This document shows, one piece after another, positions 53,095 to 64,000 of a stretch of 64,000 nt of DNA. The notes beneath the pieces were generated by a model, which saw only the letters and a list, made by a program, of their open reading frames with translations, did not search any database and was not told where the DNA came from. Every line of letters starts with the position of its first letter. Position 1 is the stretch's first letter. Source of the stretch: Nectonema munidae (taxonomy: Eukaryota > Nematomorpha > Nectonematoida > Nectonematidae). Location of the stretch: the NCBI GenBank assembly GCA_030549495.1, contig JAUIRK010000464.1, positions 124,001-188,000 on the forward strand, in the 5' to 3' direction. Made by a program: the position numbers and the translations under genes.

Positions 53095-53244
53095 AGTCTT
53101 ATAAATTCAGGTATGCGCTGTATACACTCTATTTTAAAGGATTGGTTGAATATTGGATCTCCTCTGGTATTTCCAGACCAGTAATTTTGAATATTGCAAA
53201 AAAAATTCGCCCCGTCCCAATAACTTTGAGGATGTGTGCCCCTG
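53095..53244. repeat. Dispersed repeat, copy B
   Basis: Second copy of the 42990-43156 repeat in the same orientation, with small gaps. Starts right after the low-complexity block. Confidence 0.75.
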
Positions 53245-53680
53245 GTATGAATAGGCAAACACAAACTGTGTGTATACAAATATATTAATTTAAAATCAAA
53301 ATTTATTCGTATCAGATGTTTTTTGTACACATCTATACACATTTAGTTTATTCATTTTTATTTTTTCTGTTGTCTTTTTTTTCTTTAAGGATTCAACATA
53401 GACAAAGTAAAGTTCATTCCACATCCTTGATGTTTAGCAACTCAACATTGTTTTACTCAATTTATGCTTAGCCACCTTTCTGGATACCAAATTTTCCTTT
53501 CGTCTCTTGGTCAATCAATATTGAACATGAGTATCGCCATCTAAGAAGTTGAAAACTTTAACCTGATCAACATCTTGCTTCATTCCATGATCAACACTTC
53601 GATGAATACTTATAAATTATTGTATCTAAATATTACATACAATATCCAAAAATAATTTTATAGATTTATATCACAGATTT

Positions 53681-53822
53681 TTTGGTTTTTTGAATCTATC
53701 ATCATTATACCTTCTATGTAACTTAACAACCTAAAATTCTATTTTTTTTTCCATTTTTAACTTAAACCGCATTCGGCATAGAACGGATGAAGGATTTTTT
53801 CTCACAACGACCCATAAACTTA
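53681..53822 (+). mobile_element. 3' fragment of the 44487-47720 LINE family
   Basis: TTTTTTGAATCTATCATC, then a CGCATTCGGCATAGAACGGA stretch and GATGAAGGATTTTTTCTC, then CCATAAAC. This tracks the 3' UTR of the LINE (TTTTTTTGAATCTATCATCC ... CGCTGAACGGATGAGGGATT ... ACATAAACG at 47568-47670). 5'-truncated copies are the rule for LINEs. Confidence 0.7.
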
Positions 53823-53970
53823 TTGTTTTTGTTAGTGATTCAAAAAACAGAATACAGGAGGAAGTGTTATTAACCGAAGAGAAGTTGAATAGAAAGATAG
53901 GCTGTGAAAGAAAGAGAGGATTAGTACAAGTGTGTGATAAATCAGAAAAATATAGAAAATATGAATCCTA

Positions 53971-54112
53971 GTCAAAATCCCCGAAAACTAAAATCTCCAA
54001 AAGCTAAAATATTCGCTACCAAAATCTTGGAAATTTTAAGTCACTGTTATCTTAGTTTATTTTGGTTGGAAAGATTTTAGTTTGCAGGGATTTTGTTAGC
54101 GGGGATTTTAAC
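53971..54112. mobile_element. 142-bp palindromic MITE, TA flanked
   Basis: Left end GTCAAAATCCCCG; the right end, reversed, is GTTAAAATCCCCG. Inner words ACTAAAATCT are also inverted. TA on both sides fits a Tc1/mariner or pogo target. Two imperfectly paired arms suggest a foldback structure. Confidence 0.65.
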
Positions 54113-54162
54113 TAGATACCTAAAAATATATATCTCATTAATATTAGCTCATTTGTTGCGCA

Positions 54163-54770
54163 ATGAAAAGAAAGTTTTATTATAAAGAAGATGATGACTT
54201 GATTGCCTCAATCAAAGTCCTCACTATAAAAAATAAGGAATTTGCTTTTGAAAGTATCGGATATCCTCCTTCTCCAATTGTTGCAAGATGGGCAAGCTGG
54301 CTGAACGCTGCTTCTTACTACTTCGATCATTTACCAAAAGTAAAAGAAATTGTAAATTCTTTTGAAAGCAAAAATGGAATTTTGGTTAAGAAAGCATCAG
54401 TTGTTTAAAATGACATAAACAACTGCTCAGCATGAAACAAAATTATATTCAGTTAGCGCAGTTTGTTGAAAAGATTGAGTCAACTTCTTTTAGCTTAAAA
54501 GATGCATCCAAACTTTTTTACTCTATCAAGTTTGATCACGATGATTGTGGAATTAAAAAATTATTTGAATAAAAGGTTTGAAAACAACGATATTAAAGAT
54601 ATATTATAGAATTGAAAAAGCTAAACATTTCTCCCAGTACTTATGCGGAGTTACAAAATTGCCAAGCTACAACTTGTCCTGTAGAAAGATCATTTTCGAT
54701 GTTAAAAAAGCTTCTAGTAAAAGATTATTATTTTCTTGTGTATTTCAATTCTTCTAAGTAAAAAAGCTTA
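54163..54770 (+). mobile_element. hAT C-terminal transposase relic
   Basis: An 81-codon frame has YPPSPIVARWASWLNAASYY, a conserved hAT segment. After frame breaks, at about 54640-54720, there is SPSTYAELQNC then TTCPVERSFSMLKKLLVKD, the hAT dimerisation and catalytic-Glu region. Different from the GTF2IRD2-like type at 39996. No terminal repeats identified. Confidence 0.7.
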
Positions 54771-54924
54771 AAATTATTTTTTGAATTTTTTCACAAATAA
54801 AGTTTTACAAATATTTTGAAGTATATGGGTCAATAACTTTGAAGTTAAATTTTGTTCTCTTTTTCATTTATAGAAGAAAAAGAGGCCTTAAATGATTTAA
54901 AAAGTACTAAAAATCAGGGTTGCT

Positions 54925-56270
54925 ATGTCAGAGCCTGTGCACCTGCTGAATTTTTCTACGTGGAACCGGAGCGGTAAAAATTTAAATACGGGTCCATTAA
55001 CTGGCTTTTATAAATTAACTGATGATTTAACGACTCGAATTTCAAAAACGTTTTTTAGATGGAAGTTGGTGGAAAAATTAATTTCAAATAAAATTCGCAT
55101 ATATTCTCTCATCCTAACTGTTTTCTTGGTTATTTTTTAAAAATATACACTTAACTATAAGAGCGTGTCGGAACTCACACCGCAGCTAAAAAAACATAAC
55201 TCCGGAGCCAGAGCTGACAACATGGGTTTGACATCAGGTGATAGGTTGTACAAAATAAAATCCTTATACGAACAAATAAATGTTAGATTTTTAAGATGTA
55301 TACCCAAAGTAAAAAGTATTAACATAGACGAATCTATGATAGAATAATATGGGAATCATCCTTCAAAGCAATTTATGAAAGGAAAACCTATAAGGTTCGG
55401 GTATAAAACATGGACAATGTGCACTTCAGATGAGTACATTGTTTCAATTTAGCGTGTTCTGGTAAGGTAGAAGAATATGATAAAAGTCTTGACATAGGAG
55501 GGAGTGTGGTTATCAAATTTGCTAATCTACCAAGTAACAACTATCATATTGTAATGGATAATTATTTTTGTTCTTTACATTTACTCAAAATTCTACAAAA
55601 AAAAAGGGTTTCATGCTACAGGTGTTAAAAGAAGTGCTCGAATGCAAAAATGTCCAATACTTAACAAAAAAAGGTAGGGGCAGTTACGACTTCAGTCTTC
55701 AGATATGATAAGCTCTCAAAAATAATTATTATAACTTGGAGAGATAATAACGTGGTTAATTTAGCGTCGACATGTCTTGGCATAAACCTTTAAAAAAAAT
55801 ATAGAGATGGTCCTCATCTAAAATCAAGTAATATGTATAAAACAGCCAGCCTAGTGCTATATACTATAATCGAACATTGGGAGTAGTAGAAACAGCCAAT
55901 CAAAACATAGCTCTGAAAAATGGTGGTGACCCTACTTTCGAATTTTATTTCACGCTTCTCTACAAAATGCTTGGTTTCTTTATAAAAAAAGTTCACTTCA
56001 CCAAGATAAATCTCTGGATCAACTTGGATTTATTCGAGAAGTAGACAACGTTTATCCTTTACAAAACCTTAAAATCACTAATGTTGTTATTCCTTCTTTT
56101 ACAAGTAAAATTAGCAGAGGTGTCGACAGAGCAGATTTGTGCATTTTGTAAAAAAAAAAGTGCACAAAATGTAATATTGCTCTTCATATGCACTGTTTTA
56201 ACGCTTTTCATGCAAAGCAAGAAAAATAATATTTCTTTTATTTTGTTTCAAATTAGCTTTTTTCAATAAT
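54925..56270 (+). mobile_element. Decayed piggyBac transposase, second lineage
   Basis: Order: FYKLTDDLTTRISKTF, then INIDESMIE with the first catalytic Asp and NHPSKQFMKGKPIRFGYKTW (about 55320-55420), then HIVMDNYF-like sequence near 55550, then KGFHATGVKRSARMQKCP (about 55605), then NQNIALKNGG (about 55900). It ends near 56130-56220 with a Cys-rich zinc knuckle (ICAFC, then KCNIALHMHCF in another frame). Many stops and shifts. The protein is of a different lineage from the relic at 28331-30075. Confidence 0.85.
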
Positions 56271-56999
56271 TACTGATGTTTATAACTTATAATTAAAATT
56301 TTATGTATATAATTAATTTTATTAAAATTAATATATACTGAAAATTAAATTAAAAAACTTTATATTAATAACCTCATATATATAACTTATATTTAAAAAT
56401 ATTTCAACTTTATTATAAACAATAAATATTGATTTTTTGGATATAAATGATATGTGCACATTTGTGACAACAAAACTTTTGAGTTATTTTTTAATTTAAA
56501 TATTAAATAAACATTTTAATTTTTGATAGGTTTTTAAGTTTGAAATAAAGTTCTTTATTTAGGAAACTATTGATATACGAATTTGAAATTTGTTAATTGA
56601 TAGTTAGTCATTAACGCGAAGGTGTATATTGACCCGCAACTTTAGAAAGCATGAGATAGCAAGAAAGCACATGTACTACAAAACGTTCACACATTTGGGC
56701 ATTTCTACTAGCGCTATTCGTTATTTGCTAACTCACACACGTGCATATTTGCACTATTTTACACCTACCAATAACTTTGAAACAAAATATTCAAAAATTC
56801 TCCTAATGCTTTATTTACAAAATAGGTCATTTTAATTAGCAATTGAAAATTTTATTTTCTTAAAAAATATAAAAAAATTATTTTTCAATGAAGATCAAGA
56901 AGAAAGAAGAGCATTTGCTTTTAAAAAATTCACTTTGTTACTTATAAGTATCATAACTTTGGACGAAACTTTTAAGTTTCAGAGCCGAATCTGTGTATT

Positions 57000-58100
57000 T
57001 GCTTGTCGAACTTTCAAGATTACAGCTATTAGAGCTTGACCAACTTTGAATTTTGTTAAGTTAATGTCTGCCTTCAAAATTGTTGGACAGGGAGTTTGAA
57101 AAAGCGTAGCATTATGTTAAGCTTCGCAACACTTGGTAGTTTTTGGAATTAAATCCAAGGAAGATGATTAGCGGTTCCATAGAGAAGGAGGAAATTTAGC
57201 ATACTTTACTCAATTTCCAATACTTACTCCTTGGATGAATGTTTTTTCAAAATAAGAAAGTAAATTTTCATATCTTTCTTTTTCTGGAAAATATGATGCC
57301 AATTCTCTAAAGCTATTATAACGAAAGATAAAGCAGGTAACATTTAATTAAAATGTTCATCTCTGAATTCGTTTCAAAATCTTCATTTAATCCAACTTCT
57401 CTCGCCTTTCTTAAAACGGAAAGCAGCAAATGAAAATAACAACCACTAATATTGGTGTTAGATCATTTTTGACGAATTCCTTTAATCGTTGCCATTTCAA
57501 GATCAATAAGTAGGCACTTAGGACAGAAAAATGAAAAAAGCGTTTGTATAATTGAAATCATTTTTCATAAGTATTTCGTGTTTTATTAGTTAGCAAAAGA
57601 TAAATGATTGGTGGATAATTATTACCAACTTTGCACTAAAGGGTATAAAGTCGAAAAAACATTGAAGAGCATACAGCAAGAATTCCATCACCAAAAATAT
57701 TTCATTTTTAAATAAATCGAAAGCCCATGTTTTCGAGTGCAGTATTAATTGATGCATCATCACAACTGGTATCCTTTAAATAGTATTCATGTATTTGTCT
57801 GCTATATTAAAAATAATGTTTGAAGGACTTTTATAAATATTATCTCTAATCGCTTTCTTCTAGGATGTTGTTGCTCTAAAGCACTTTGTTTGGGTAGTCA
57901 GTCTATCTACATAATACTTCTTCAGGCGCGTTGCTTTGCAATAATGCTCCTATTGGAAGAACAGTTCGAAGCAACATCTTGATTATTCATCCTACTTACA
58001 ACTTTATAGGCATGAGCTCTGATAGGATCACAACAGTGGGCGTGTTCAGAGGGCTCTTAAACTCTCCCATCTTCTTCTGCGATTATTGGTGATCTACATT
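57000..58100 (-). mobile_element. MULE-type transposase relic
   Basis: On the - strand: FGDGILAVCSSMFFRLYTL (the MULE DGTF...FxQLY pattern with its catalytic Asp), PPIIYLLLTNKTRNTYEKM, CLLIDLEMATIKGI (second Asp region), GCYFHLLLSVLRKAREVGL (the C-H pattern), then SNNFEGRH near the C-terminal end. Interrupted by stops and frame changes. A FLYWCH finger would be expected before it, but none is clear. The region 57000-58100 otherwise has no content. Confidence 0.75.
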
Positions 58101-58565
58101 AAAATTTTTTGTTTCGACAGCTTCTCCATGGCCTTCTATTTTTAGGAAGTATAAGATAGAATGTACCATGTAAAAAGTTACTACTATCATTTCTATGTGA
58201 TGACGATTATATCTTTCTCGATACTAATGGAAAGTTAAGTGCAATAAAAAAGTATCCTTTATGTGTGTAATAGTGATGGGACGATTAATCGGAATCGTGT
58301 CGGAAATTTTCTCTAGCATCGGAATCGGAGTGGAAATATTTCAACTCGCTCCGATACCAAAACGATTCCAAGTTATACGTTACATTGGTTTCCTTTACTT
58401 AGGATTTTATTGTATAAATGATTTTACTACTTATTGTGTAGAATCACTTGATTCGACAAAATTATTAATTATAAAAAAATTTAACATTTTTTTTGTGTTA
58501 ATTGTGCATTATTATGTTTAAGCTACTTTTTTTGTAAATTTCATGTACATTTTAAATGTTAAAAC

Positions 58566-58640
58566 AGCATGTATCGAACTATGAGTAATTTGTGTAGTGC
58601 GGGACACAAGCCCAACGCACAACCCACCCACTTAAATACA
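58566..58640 (-). mobile_element. SINE fragment inside the hAT
   Basis: GTATCGAACTATGAGTAA followed by GCGGGACACAAGCCCAACGC on the + strand. It resembles the body-to-head part of the main SINE family read in reverse (compare 50090-50130). The tail half is missing. Confidence 0.4.
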
Positions 58641-58681
58641 TTAGTTCAAATAAATTTTATTTAAATAATAAATTAAAACTA

Positions 58682-59920
58682 ATTGTAAAATCTCATTGTG
58701 TAAGTCGGATGTGTCGATCATTCGCTTAAATCGAAGATGATACTGCTCCCCATCGCATTTAAGAACTAATAACACTGTAGAAACTTTTCTTAACTCGAAG
58801 TTGGATAAGTCGAACATTCGCTTTTTTCTCATTATATTTATGTTCAATGTTTTCTCTATGCATGTGTCGAAGTAATGTAAGAGATTTTTTATACATTTTT
58901 CATATTACATCACTGTTTGTACATTGTATATATTTATCTCGCTACTCCTTCTCTACTTTATAGCTCATACTTGTTACATCTGTTATTATACATCATACTT
59001 CTATCTATTTTCTTCACTCCAGAGAAGTTATCTCTTTTGTAATTTTTGATTGAGTTTTTTTTTAATTCAATTTTACTACAGGTACATCACTTTTATACAT
59101 TTACACTTTTATTTTTCCAGTATTAAAGCTAAAATAGATTTTCAAAAATTTTGAAATTAATTTGTCAAAATTTGTTATTCTAAAATTCACACAAGTAGAT
59201 TTTTATATAGTAAAGCAAATTTTTACGGTATTTTTAATTTTCGGTGTTCAAAATTTAAAGTGATGGGAGAGAAGATTGAAACCTAAGTTTTTCTGCTCAT
59301 CTTTTTACTACTAAATTTACGAAGCAATTTAAGATTGCCATTTTAAATCTTATCAAGCATAATGCTTTTAGTTTATAGCTTTGAATTTCATTATTACCTT
59401 TTTCTTCCAAATTAATTCTTAAATGTTTACATTCAAGTTTTAAAAAAAAAAGGCGGTCAACACCGCTCTTCAACCAACTCAAAGTTACACATTGACATAG
59501 ACAGACATCACAGCACACCCACAAACCTAGAGACTCTTTGTCAATAAATAATTGAAGTTTCAAGGGATAATTTATTGTCATTGAAAAGGAAATTATTCAT
59601 ACCTGCACCATAGCTTTTTATTCATATCACAGGTTTTCTAAACGCAAACTTTACTATTTGCTTAATTTTAAACTTTGATAAATTTTTAACAATTTTTTTG
59701 ATTAGTTACATTAAAAAAGTTTCTCACTATACTTGTATCTGTTTTTAATTTTTTGATTGAAGTTTATGAAAATGGTCAAAACCAAAAGAAAACTAACTGT
59801 TCATAGCATAAATTTCTAAAAAACGCAAATTTAAATTTAGCACTAACATTTATCTCGAACTTCTCTTGTGTCGAAGTATTTTATGTTTCCCTTGAATTTC
59901 GACACAACGAGATTTCACTA
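58682..59920. mobile_element. pogo/Tigger-like element nested in a hAT
   Basis: Left end ATTGTAAAATCTCATTGTGT; the right end, reversed, is TAGTGAAATCTCGTTGTGTC. TA flanks both sides (58680-58681 and 59921-59922). TA targets with G(A/T)AAATCTCGTT ends are typical of pogo/Tigger. About 1.24 kb; no transposase recognised, so likely non-autonomous. Confidence 0.7.
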
Positions 59921-59972
59921 TATTAATACATTGAATAAAATTACATTGATTTTTTTAGATTATAAATTTAAT

Positions 59973-60128
59973 ATGACAAACATTAACAAAAGTTTAGCAT
60001 GGGCATTTTTTAATGTAGACAATGAAGATTCAAAAAAAGCCAAGTGTAACCTTTGCGATATGAAAATATCTAAATTAATTGAAGTTCAAAATAATATTAA
60101 AAAGTTATTTCAAGTTGTAATATTTTAG
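59973..60128 (+). pseudogene. BED zinc-finger start of a hAT transposase
   Basis: ATG at 59973 gives about 51 codons with SLAWAFFNVDNED followed by CNLCDMKIS, the BED-finger opening (aromatic pair then C-x2-C); the His pair is lost. The frame ends 70 bp before the hAT right end, so the catalytic region has been deleted. Confidence 0.75.
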
Positions 60129-60275
60129 GATCGGAATTGTATCGGGAACAGGTATATTAAGTAGAATCGGAATTAATTTTGGTATCGTCCCATCACTAGT
60201 GTGTAAATTCATATACCCGCCTATATAGAAACACATATTTAATTTTTTCTTCTTTATCACATAGTGTTTTGTTAA

Positions 60276-61707
60276 AATGGCCTTGCCTACGGCATGTAAA
60301 CGCAAGGTATTTGACATTAATAGAAAATACCGTGTTTTGTTGCTGTACAACAACAATGGATCAAGAGTTTAAAGTGCCTGTCAGTCTCAATACACTATCA
60401 GCTTGGGTAAAATAAATAGACAGAATTAAAGAATCTTATGTGATTAGTGGATAAAAACGTTAAAGAATTGGAAGTGGTGTCTCTACCCAGATAATTGGGT
60501 TCCAGAATGTTCGATCGCAAAACTTACCTAGGACCAGTACTTTTGGCAAAAGTTCAAAAATGTGATTTAGATTTAAAGCATTATGCATTCATATGCAGCG
60601 AATGTTGGCTACATCGATTCAAGAAACGCCCCAATATCCACTTTCGGATGGATTAATTTGCGGTGAAGCAATTAAGCGAATGGTATAAAAATAGCTTGAT
60701 TCAATTTTTAATTCGTTTGCCGTCCACATCTTTCACTTTGCAAAGAGAGCAATGTCATGGCGGAAAATGATCAAAGGAAAAGAATCACTGCATTAGTAGG
60801 AGCAAACATGACAGATAGAGACAAGGTTTCTTTTTAGTTTGTCATATCTGTTATTTCTGAAATCGTTGAAACCTCAAAAGGAGTCAAAACATTTTCTACT
60901 GGATACAGAGTAATAAAAAAGGTTGGATGATCGGTGCAATATTTCTTTCATGATTGGGAAAGCTAAATAACTGCTTTCGATTTCAAAATCGATGTGTTAC
61001 TTTCATATTACAAAATGTGAGTTCGCACCCAAGGAAAACGTTAGCAAACACAACGTTACGCCTTTTCCCAACAAACAGGAGGTTACGCACACAACTGATG
61101 GATCAAGGAATAATATAAAACGTGAAATGGCAGTCAGGATTCTGCTATTTGAAAAATTGACGTCGCTTATTCAATTTAAGTTTTGGATGCTTTACAAATG
61201 ATACAACAAGCATTGGCATTAGTTACCGCTGAACTATTGAAAATTGTTTCAAACACACTGGTTTTGTACAATCTATGGAAGAAAGCGCGAACAAGCGGCA
61301 AACTTCAACTGCCACTCTGTGTCGCATAAGAACGTTTTCGCGGACAAAAAATTGATGATTAATTGTGTCATAAAAGTAGAGAATTTTATTAAAAAGTACA
61401 AAAATTCTTCTTTAACCCATTTAAGACCAATGTTCCTCTTTTGGAACATAAGTAATTTCATCTTCGTCTGCTTTTTTCAATGACTTTGAATAAAAATCGT
61501 CTGCGTTTTTTTAGATATCGTCTGCTTTGCTTGGTCTTAAATGGGTTAAAACAAAACACACATGGAAATAAATAAGGAGATTAGATATTTGAGTAATTTT
61601 TTAGAAATAAATAAACATTTAAAATGTTGGATGCTTGCCATCATCACTCATCAGTTATGAACTTAACAACAGTTGCCCGCTAACTCCGTTTTAACGAGAT
61701 TTTACTG
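60276..61707 (+). mobile_element. Tigger/pogo transposase relic
   Basis: Begins ALPTACKRKVFDINRKYRVL (HTH start). Then SECWLHRFKKRPNI (CENP-B-type HTH) at about 60600, a broken catalytic region, then VLDALQMIQQALALVTAE and, in another frame, TIENCFKHTGF (about 61180-61270), the conserved Tigger C-terminal motif. The right end near 61667-61707, reversed, is CAGTAAAATCTCGTTAAAAC followed by TA. The left end was not found. A TTAA MITE is nested at 61412-61549. Confidence 0.8.
61412..61549. mobile_element. piggyBac-type MITE, copy 2 (inverted relative to 5005)
   Basis: 138 bp including flanking TTAA, with ends CCCATTTAAGACCAA on both strands. It is the reverse complement of the 5005-5142 unit with 6 differences. 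Inserted in the 3' part of the Tigger relic, so younger than it. Confidence 0.9.
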
Positions 61708-61789
61708 TATATATATTGAAACACATAACACTTATGCATGCATATTTTTGCAATAAATATGGCAACTTTGTAGTAAATGTCAATCAAAA

Positions 61790-62340
61790 ACAACTTTTTT
61801 ATACCAAATGATCGACGATGCTGATTTCATTTCTCGACTCAGATTTCATAATTAGGGTGCGAAAATATTAATCAAATGTACGGTTTACGCCTTAAAATTG
61901 TGTTCAAGAATATCATTCAAATTTAAAAAAATACATATTTTCATACAAAATCAACGATGCAGTTTTAATTTCCAAGATCATTTTTAGCAACTAATTTGTC
62001 AAATATCTGAAAGTTTATGCCTGATTCCAACAATATTAAATAAATCTATCTAAAGCAACGAATTTTTCTTTATACCAAATCGACCATGCTGATTTCATTT
62101 CCCAACTCAGTTTTAGAAATGTCTAAAAAAAATGTCAATCAAATGTGCAGGTTTACGTCTTACGAAGTGCTTTCAAAAACATTTATCCATATTTTAAATA
62201 AAATATATTGTTTTTAATTTAATAATAAATCGAAGATGCTGATTTTATTTTTCGACTCATTATTAAAGTTTGGAAATGTCAATCAACGATATTGTCCATG
62301 TTTTCATTTATGTACTCCTTGTAAAAATGAGTGAAGGTGT
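61790..62340. repeat. Degenerate tandem repeat, about 130-150-bp period, 4 units
   Basis: A GATGCTGATTTCATTT-like core recurs at about 61817, 61956, 62085 and 62235. Each is preceded by ACCAAAT(C)GA-like sequence and followed by a CAACTCA-like word and TGTCAATCAAATGT-like text. Units have diverged strongly. Not linked to a known element. Confidence 0.7.
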
Positions 62341-64000
62341 CAATCGAACTGGTAAAAAAAACTTTTTTTTTCACACAAACGTTATTATAGTACAAATAAT
62401 GAGTATGAGAGAAGTAAAGGAATTGAAGGTGGTACATTGAAATGAAAACGCGTAATCATAAGAAAAATGAAATTATATTGCCAATATGGCTTTTATATTG
62501 TCAATATGGTAGTCCTTTGAGGAGACATAGTTTTAAAAAACAAGTATGAACTTGTCTAATGAAATAAAATTTTAGATATACTTTATTAACCTTGGGTGTG
62601 AAGAGAGAGTTTTTTAATTGATAAAGGTGGAAAACCTTTGTAATTGAAAAAAAGATTATGCATCGTTTCATCAAGAAGACGAAAAGGATTGGTTAGTGAA
62701 TATTCAGAGTTATATTTGTTCATAACCACTGATAATACAACACATTATATTGATAAAAAAAAAGATCAAAGAAGAGATTCTTTTTAATAGAAAAACTCTG
62801 AAGTGGCTTAAATTCTGAATTAAATAAATCTCTGAAAAATATTTTTTCGAACATAGATTGCAGAAAATGAATTTCTTATGAAAGTTGAGTTACCAATGTA
62901 CGATTAGTTCAGAAAGAAGAGCAAAATTAAATATCATATAAAGTATAGGAAAATGAAGTACAGACTACGTATCGATATCGAATTTGTAAGCAAGACAATA
63001 GAGGTCCTATTAAGATTTATAGTTCTAAGCTGTCTCTTTAATTAGTAAAAGAAGGGAAAGATATGCTAAGCAAGCTCAAAAGTGCTCGGTTTAGTTTGAA
63101 TATTATATTTCAAGCAAATTTATATTTGATATTTTATGTAAGTAGGCTCTTTAAGATAGGCAAATTGATTATTTAAAATTGATGTAAAAATTGGAAGAAA
63201 AAACAATTAAAAATGCCAACTTTATTTGGACAAAGACCCTTTTTATAAAAAATTGAAGAAAAAAGTGATTTTTTTTTTTCCGAAAATCTTAGAGTACTTT
63301 AATCATATGAAAATACTCACTTCCAGGTCATTTCACTTACACTATTTGGTAACGCTACCGAAATGAGGTAGGTTTACATTTTATAGCTTAAGAAAATATT
63401 TTTTAATCTTGGAGAAATTTAACTTTGAAAAAAAAGTTCGCGCTAATATATTATCTACCTTCATATATGATTCGCTTAGTGTTATTACGATTGTTTTATT
63501 ATAATATAGAAGAAAATCATTTTATCGATTGGGCTTAAGTATATAAAAGTCAGTGTCGAATTAACTAAATATATAACCCGTTTAACCACATTGAAATGTA
63601 GCTTCATTACCTGTGTATCAAAAATACCGTCATGATGAAATAGAGAAAGGTCGATTTGCTAAATAGGACGAAAATTGTTCAAAAATGATAATAAAAAAAT
63701 ATCTGACGACGAATTAAGCATGTGTAAACAGCAACCGTTGTTTAAATCTGGAGTGACAAAAATCAAATTGAACATGTTCCATCTACAATGTATGGATAAG
63801 CTTATTTTAAAATGTTTGGTGTTATTGTTTGTTTTCAATGATAAAAACAAATTCAGACACTGATTTTCAAATTATTTAAAGTTAGTACAAAATTAGAAAA
63901 AATAAGATTAGCCGAAAATCACGCCCTTATTAAGGTTACAATAAGTAACAAAGGATTTTATACTAAAAGATGAAATCTGAGTGCAACCTATCATCTGTCG
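62341..64000. other. Unannotated AT-rich end of window
   Basis: Short open frames only, none recognisable on either strand. No terminal repeats or conserved motif found. Confidence 0.5.

Larger units (their letters stand above)
58271..60198 (+). mobile_element. hAT element with perfect target duplication and nested insertions
   Basis: Both ends begin TAGTGATGGGACGAT, and both flanks are GTGTGTAA, a perfect 8-bp duplication (58263-58270, 60199-60206). Subterminal GGAATCG words repeat at both ends. Inside are a decayed SINE-like piece (58566-58640), a pogo-like element (58682-59920) and, near the right end, a BED zinc-finger start of a transposase. Without the nested element only about 0.7 kb of hAT remains, so it was already internally deleted. 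Confidence 0.92.

Overview
This 64 kb window is AT-rich eukaryotic DNA. Host genes are split into short exons with GT/AG borders, and the introns and intergenic space are packed with decayed transposable elements. The BEACH gene, the small introns mixed with kilobase introns, and the abundance of GTF2IRD2/ZBED-type hAT, piggyBac, pogo/Tigger and MULE relics point to an arthropod. A copepod such as a sea louse is my best guess, by impression only; no taxon-diagnostic sequence was tested. I saw no tRNA or rRNA gene, no CRISPR array, and no retrovirus-like or capsid-bearing element.

Layout. (1) About 1-18,900, + strand: the 3' half of a neurobeachin-family gene (NBEA/LRBA/rugose). It is resolved into 16 exons whose splice phases all agree, encoding a pre-PH linker, the PH-like and BEACH domains, and the C-terminal WD40 repeats to the natural stop. 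Its introns hold SINEs, MITEs, a decayed hAT, LINE pieces and a 55-bp copy of one of its own exons. (2) 18,900-22,700: intergenic space between two convergent genes, with one hAT MITE. (3) 22,820-43,727, - strand: a complete CCDC174 homologue, 9 exons and 367 codons plus stop. Its introns are swollen by a piggyBac relic with 77-bp tandem repeats, a 44-copy TATC microsatellite, a 3.06-kb hAT-like element of a family I cannot name with a perfect target-site duplication, a nearly intact 2.4-kb hAT and several MITEs. (4) 44,500-64,000: no host gene recognised. The region holds a CR1/Jockey-type LINE, a degraded RNase-H LINE, hAT, piggyBac, MULE and Tigger relics, and a hAT carrying a nested pogo-like element, together with MITEs, SINEs and degenerate tandem repeats.

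The two host genes are not obviously linked in function. Neurobeachin proteins act in membrane traffic. CCDC174 is a nuclear protein tied to the exon-junction helicase EIF4A3. They converge tail to tail with about 3.9 kb between stop codons. The most interesting material is the CCDC174 gene model (it appears to lack a conserved internal segment), the hAT-like element at 35,172-38,227, the intronic exon copy at 14,682, and small families of related MITEs and SINEs that can be compared within the window.
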